DNA from: a bacterium
GTDB lineage: Bacteria > Elusimicrobiota > Elusimicrobia > Elusimicrobiales > UBA9959
Length of the DNA stretch: 6,498 nucleotides
Reading direction: 5' to 3'
Assembly: GCA_021812825.1 (NCBI GenBank)
Contig: JAKAMO010000125.1
Span: 1 to 6,498 of the forward strand
In this document: positions 6,139 to 6,498 of the stretch, piece by piece
Layout: the number at the start of each line of letters is the position of its first letter
How positions within the stretch are numbered: the first letter of the stretch is position 1
The notes under the pieces: model-generated
Database searches by the model: none
What the model was told of the DNA's origin: nothing
The model's input: only the letters and a program-made list of their open reading frames with translations
Position numbers and translations under genes: made by a program

Positions 6139-6476
6139 TTCCCGCCTTTCCCCGGCAGATGGCGCTCCGCGAAGGCCCTGAGCTTCTCCCCCGTGAGCCC
6201 CCTTCCCAGCTCGCCGTCAAGCCTTGCCGCCGGCTTGCCTGAGGAGAAGTAGATGACGGTCGGGACCACCTCTATCGCGAAGAGGTCCTCCAGCTCCGGG
6301 ATGTCGTCGGTGCAGACCTTGATAAGGCAGCCTTCCGGACCGCAGCTCAGGGAGTCGAAATAAGGGATAAAGGAGGAACAGAACGGGCACCAGGATGAGT
6401 AGAACAGAGCCAGTCTGGGGCCTTTCCCCACCTCCGCGTCGAAGTCCTTTCGCGTCTTTATGCGCTTAGCTTGCAT
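6135..6476 (-). CDS. Thioredoxin-fold protein with WCPFC active site
   Basis: This 113-residue protein is about the size of classical thioredoxin. It has the motif LFYSSWCPFCSSFIPYFDSL (24-43) with redox cysteines C30 and C33, and the cis-proline loop EVVPTVIYFSSGKP (69-82) with P72. The CPFC dipeptide differs from the CGPC of housekeeping thioredoxins and is nearer to glutaredoxin or thiol-oxidoreductase variants, so it may not be the main thioredoxin. Three further cysteines, C45, C50 and C55, follow the active site closely and are unusual. There is no signal peptide, so it is predicted cytoplasmic. The start ATG 6476-6474 has a perfect AGGAGG 8 nt upstream. Its stop overlaps the start of the exported protein gene. 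It is probably a disulfide reductase or a thiol-based sensor; the partner is unknown. Confidence 0.85.
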   Translation of the reverse strand: MQAKRIKTRKDFDAEVGKGPRLALFYSSWCPFCSSFIPYFDSLSCGPEGCLIKVCTDDIPELEDLFAIEVVPTVIYFSSGKPAARLDGELGRGLTGEKLRAFAERHLPGKGGK

Positions 6477-6484
6477 GGTCCCTT

Positions 6485-6490
6485 CCTCCT
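6485..6490 (-). promoter_or_regulatory. Strong Shine-Dalgarno of the thioredoxin-like gene
   Basis: AGGAGG on the minus strand is a perfect anti-16S match, 8 nt ahead of ATG 6476. It is the strongest ribosome binding site in the window and fixes the start of this gene. Any promoter would lie beyond the right edge, as only 8 bases remain upstream. Confidence 0.8.
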
Positions 6491-6498
6491 GCCGGTCC

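Overview
The window is about two-thirds G+C, and every gene I can support lies on the minus strand, so transcription runs from high to low coordinates. It holds ten protein genes packed almost end to end, nine complete and one cut by the left edge. There is no RNA gene, mobile element or CRISPR array. The proteins fit a Gram-negative-type, respiring bacterium with a 14-subunit-style NADH:quinone oxidoreductase. Composition and protein style would suit an uncultivated high-GC lineage such as Elusimicrobiota or a deltaproteobacterial relative, but that is only a weak inference.

In transcription order, region 1 (6498 to 3619) is a four-gene cluster. It encodes a small cytoplasmic thioredoxin-fold protein with a WCPFC active site (6135-6476), an exported 350-residue cysteine-containing protein of unknown function (5086-6138), a HAD-superfamily hydrolase (4314-5066) and a TrmJ/SpoU-type 2'-O-ribose RNA methyltransferase (3619-4317). 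The 1st/2nd and 3rd/4th genes are joined by ATGA stop/start overlaps and the 2nd/3rd are 19 nt apart, so all four are probably co-transcribed.

Region 2 (3537-3618) is the only real gap between genes. It is 82 nt long and abruptly AT-rich on its nuoA side. It holds a clean inverted repeat and a good sigma70-like promoter whose predicted start falls at, or a base before, the nuoA ATG, so the nuo mRNA may be leaderless.

Region 3 (3536 to 1) is the start of a nuo operon in the order nuoA-B-C-D-E-F, with nuoC and nuoD as separate genes and nuoF running off the left edge. NuoB, C and D form the quinone-reducing connecting module, NuoE and F are part of the NADH-oxidising module, and NuoA is a small membrane subunit. 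Overlaps of 10 and 4 nt and gaps of 24, 2 and 16 nt suggest coupled translation. Key cluster ligands and quinone-site residues are all present, so the complex looks functional.

The nuo genes are ordinary. The points most worth a second look are the apparent tandem duplication inside the exported protein at 5086-6138, its coupling to a thioredoxin-like gene, and the AT-rich, possibly leaderless promoter with a dyad ahead of nuoA. I did not find a clearly new multi-gene system.
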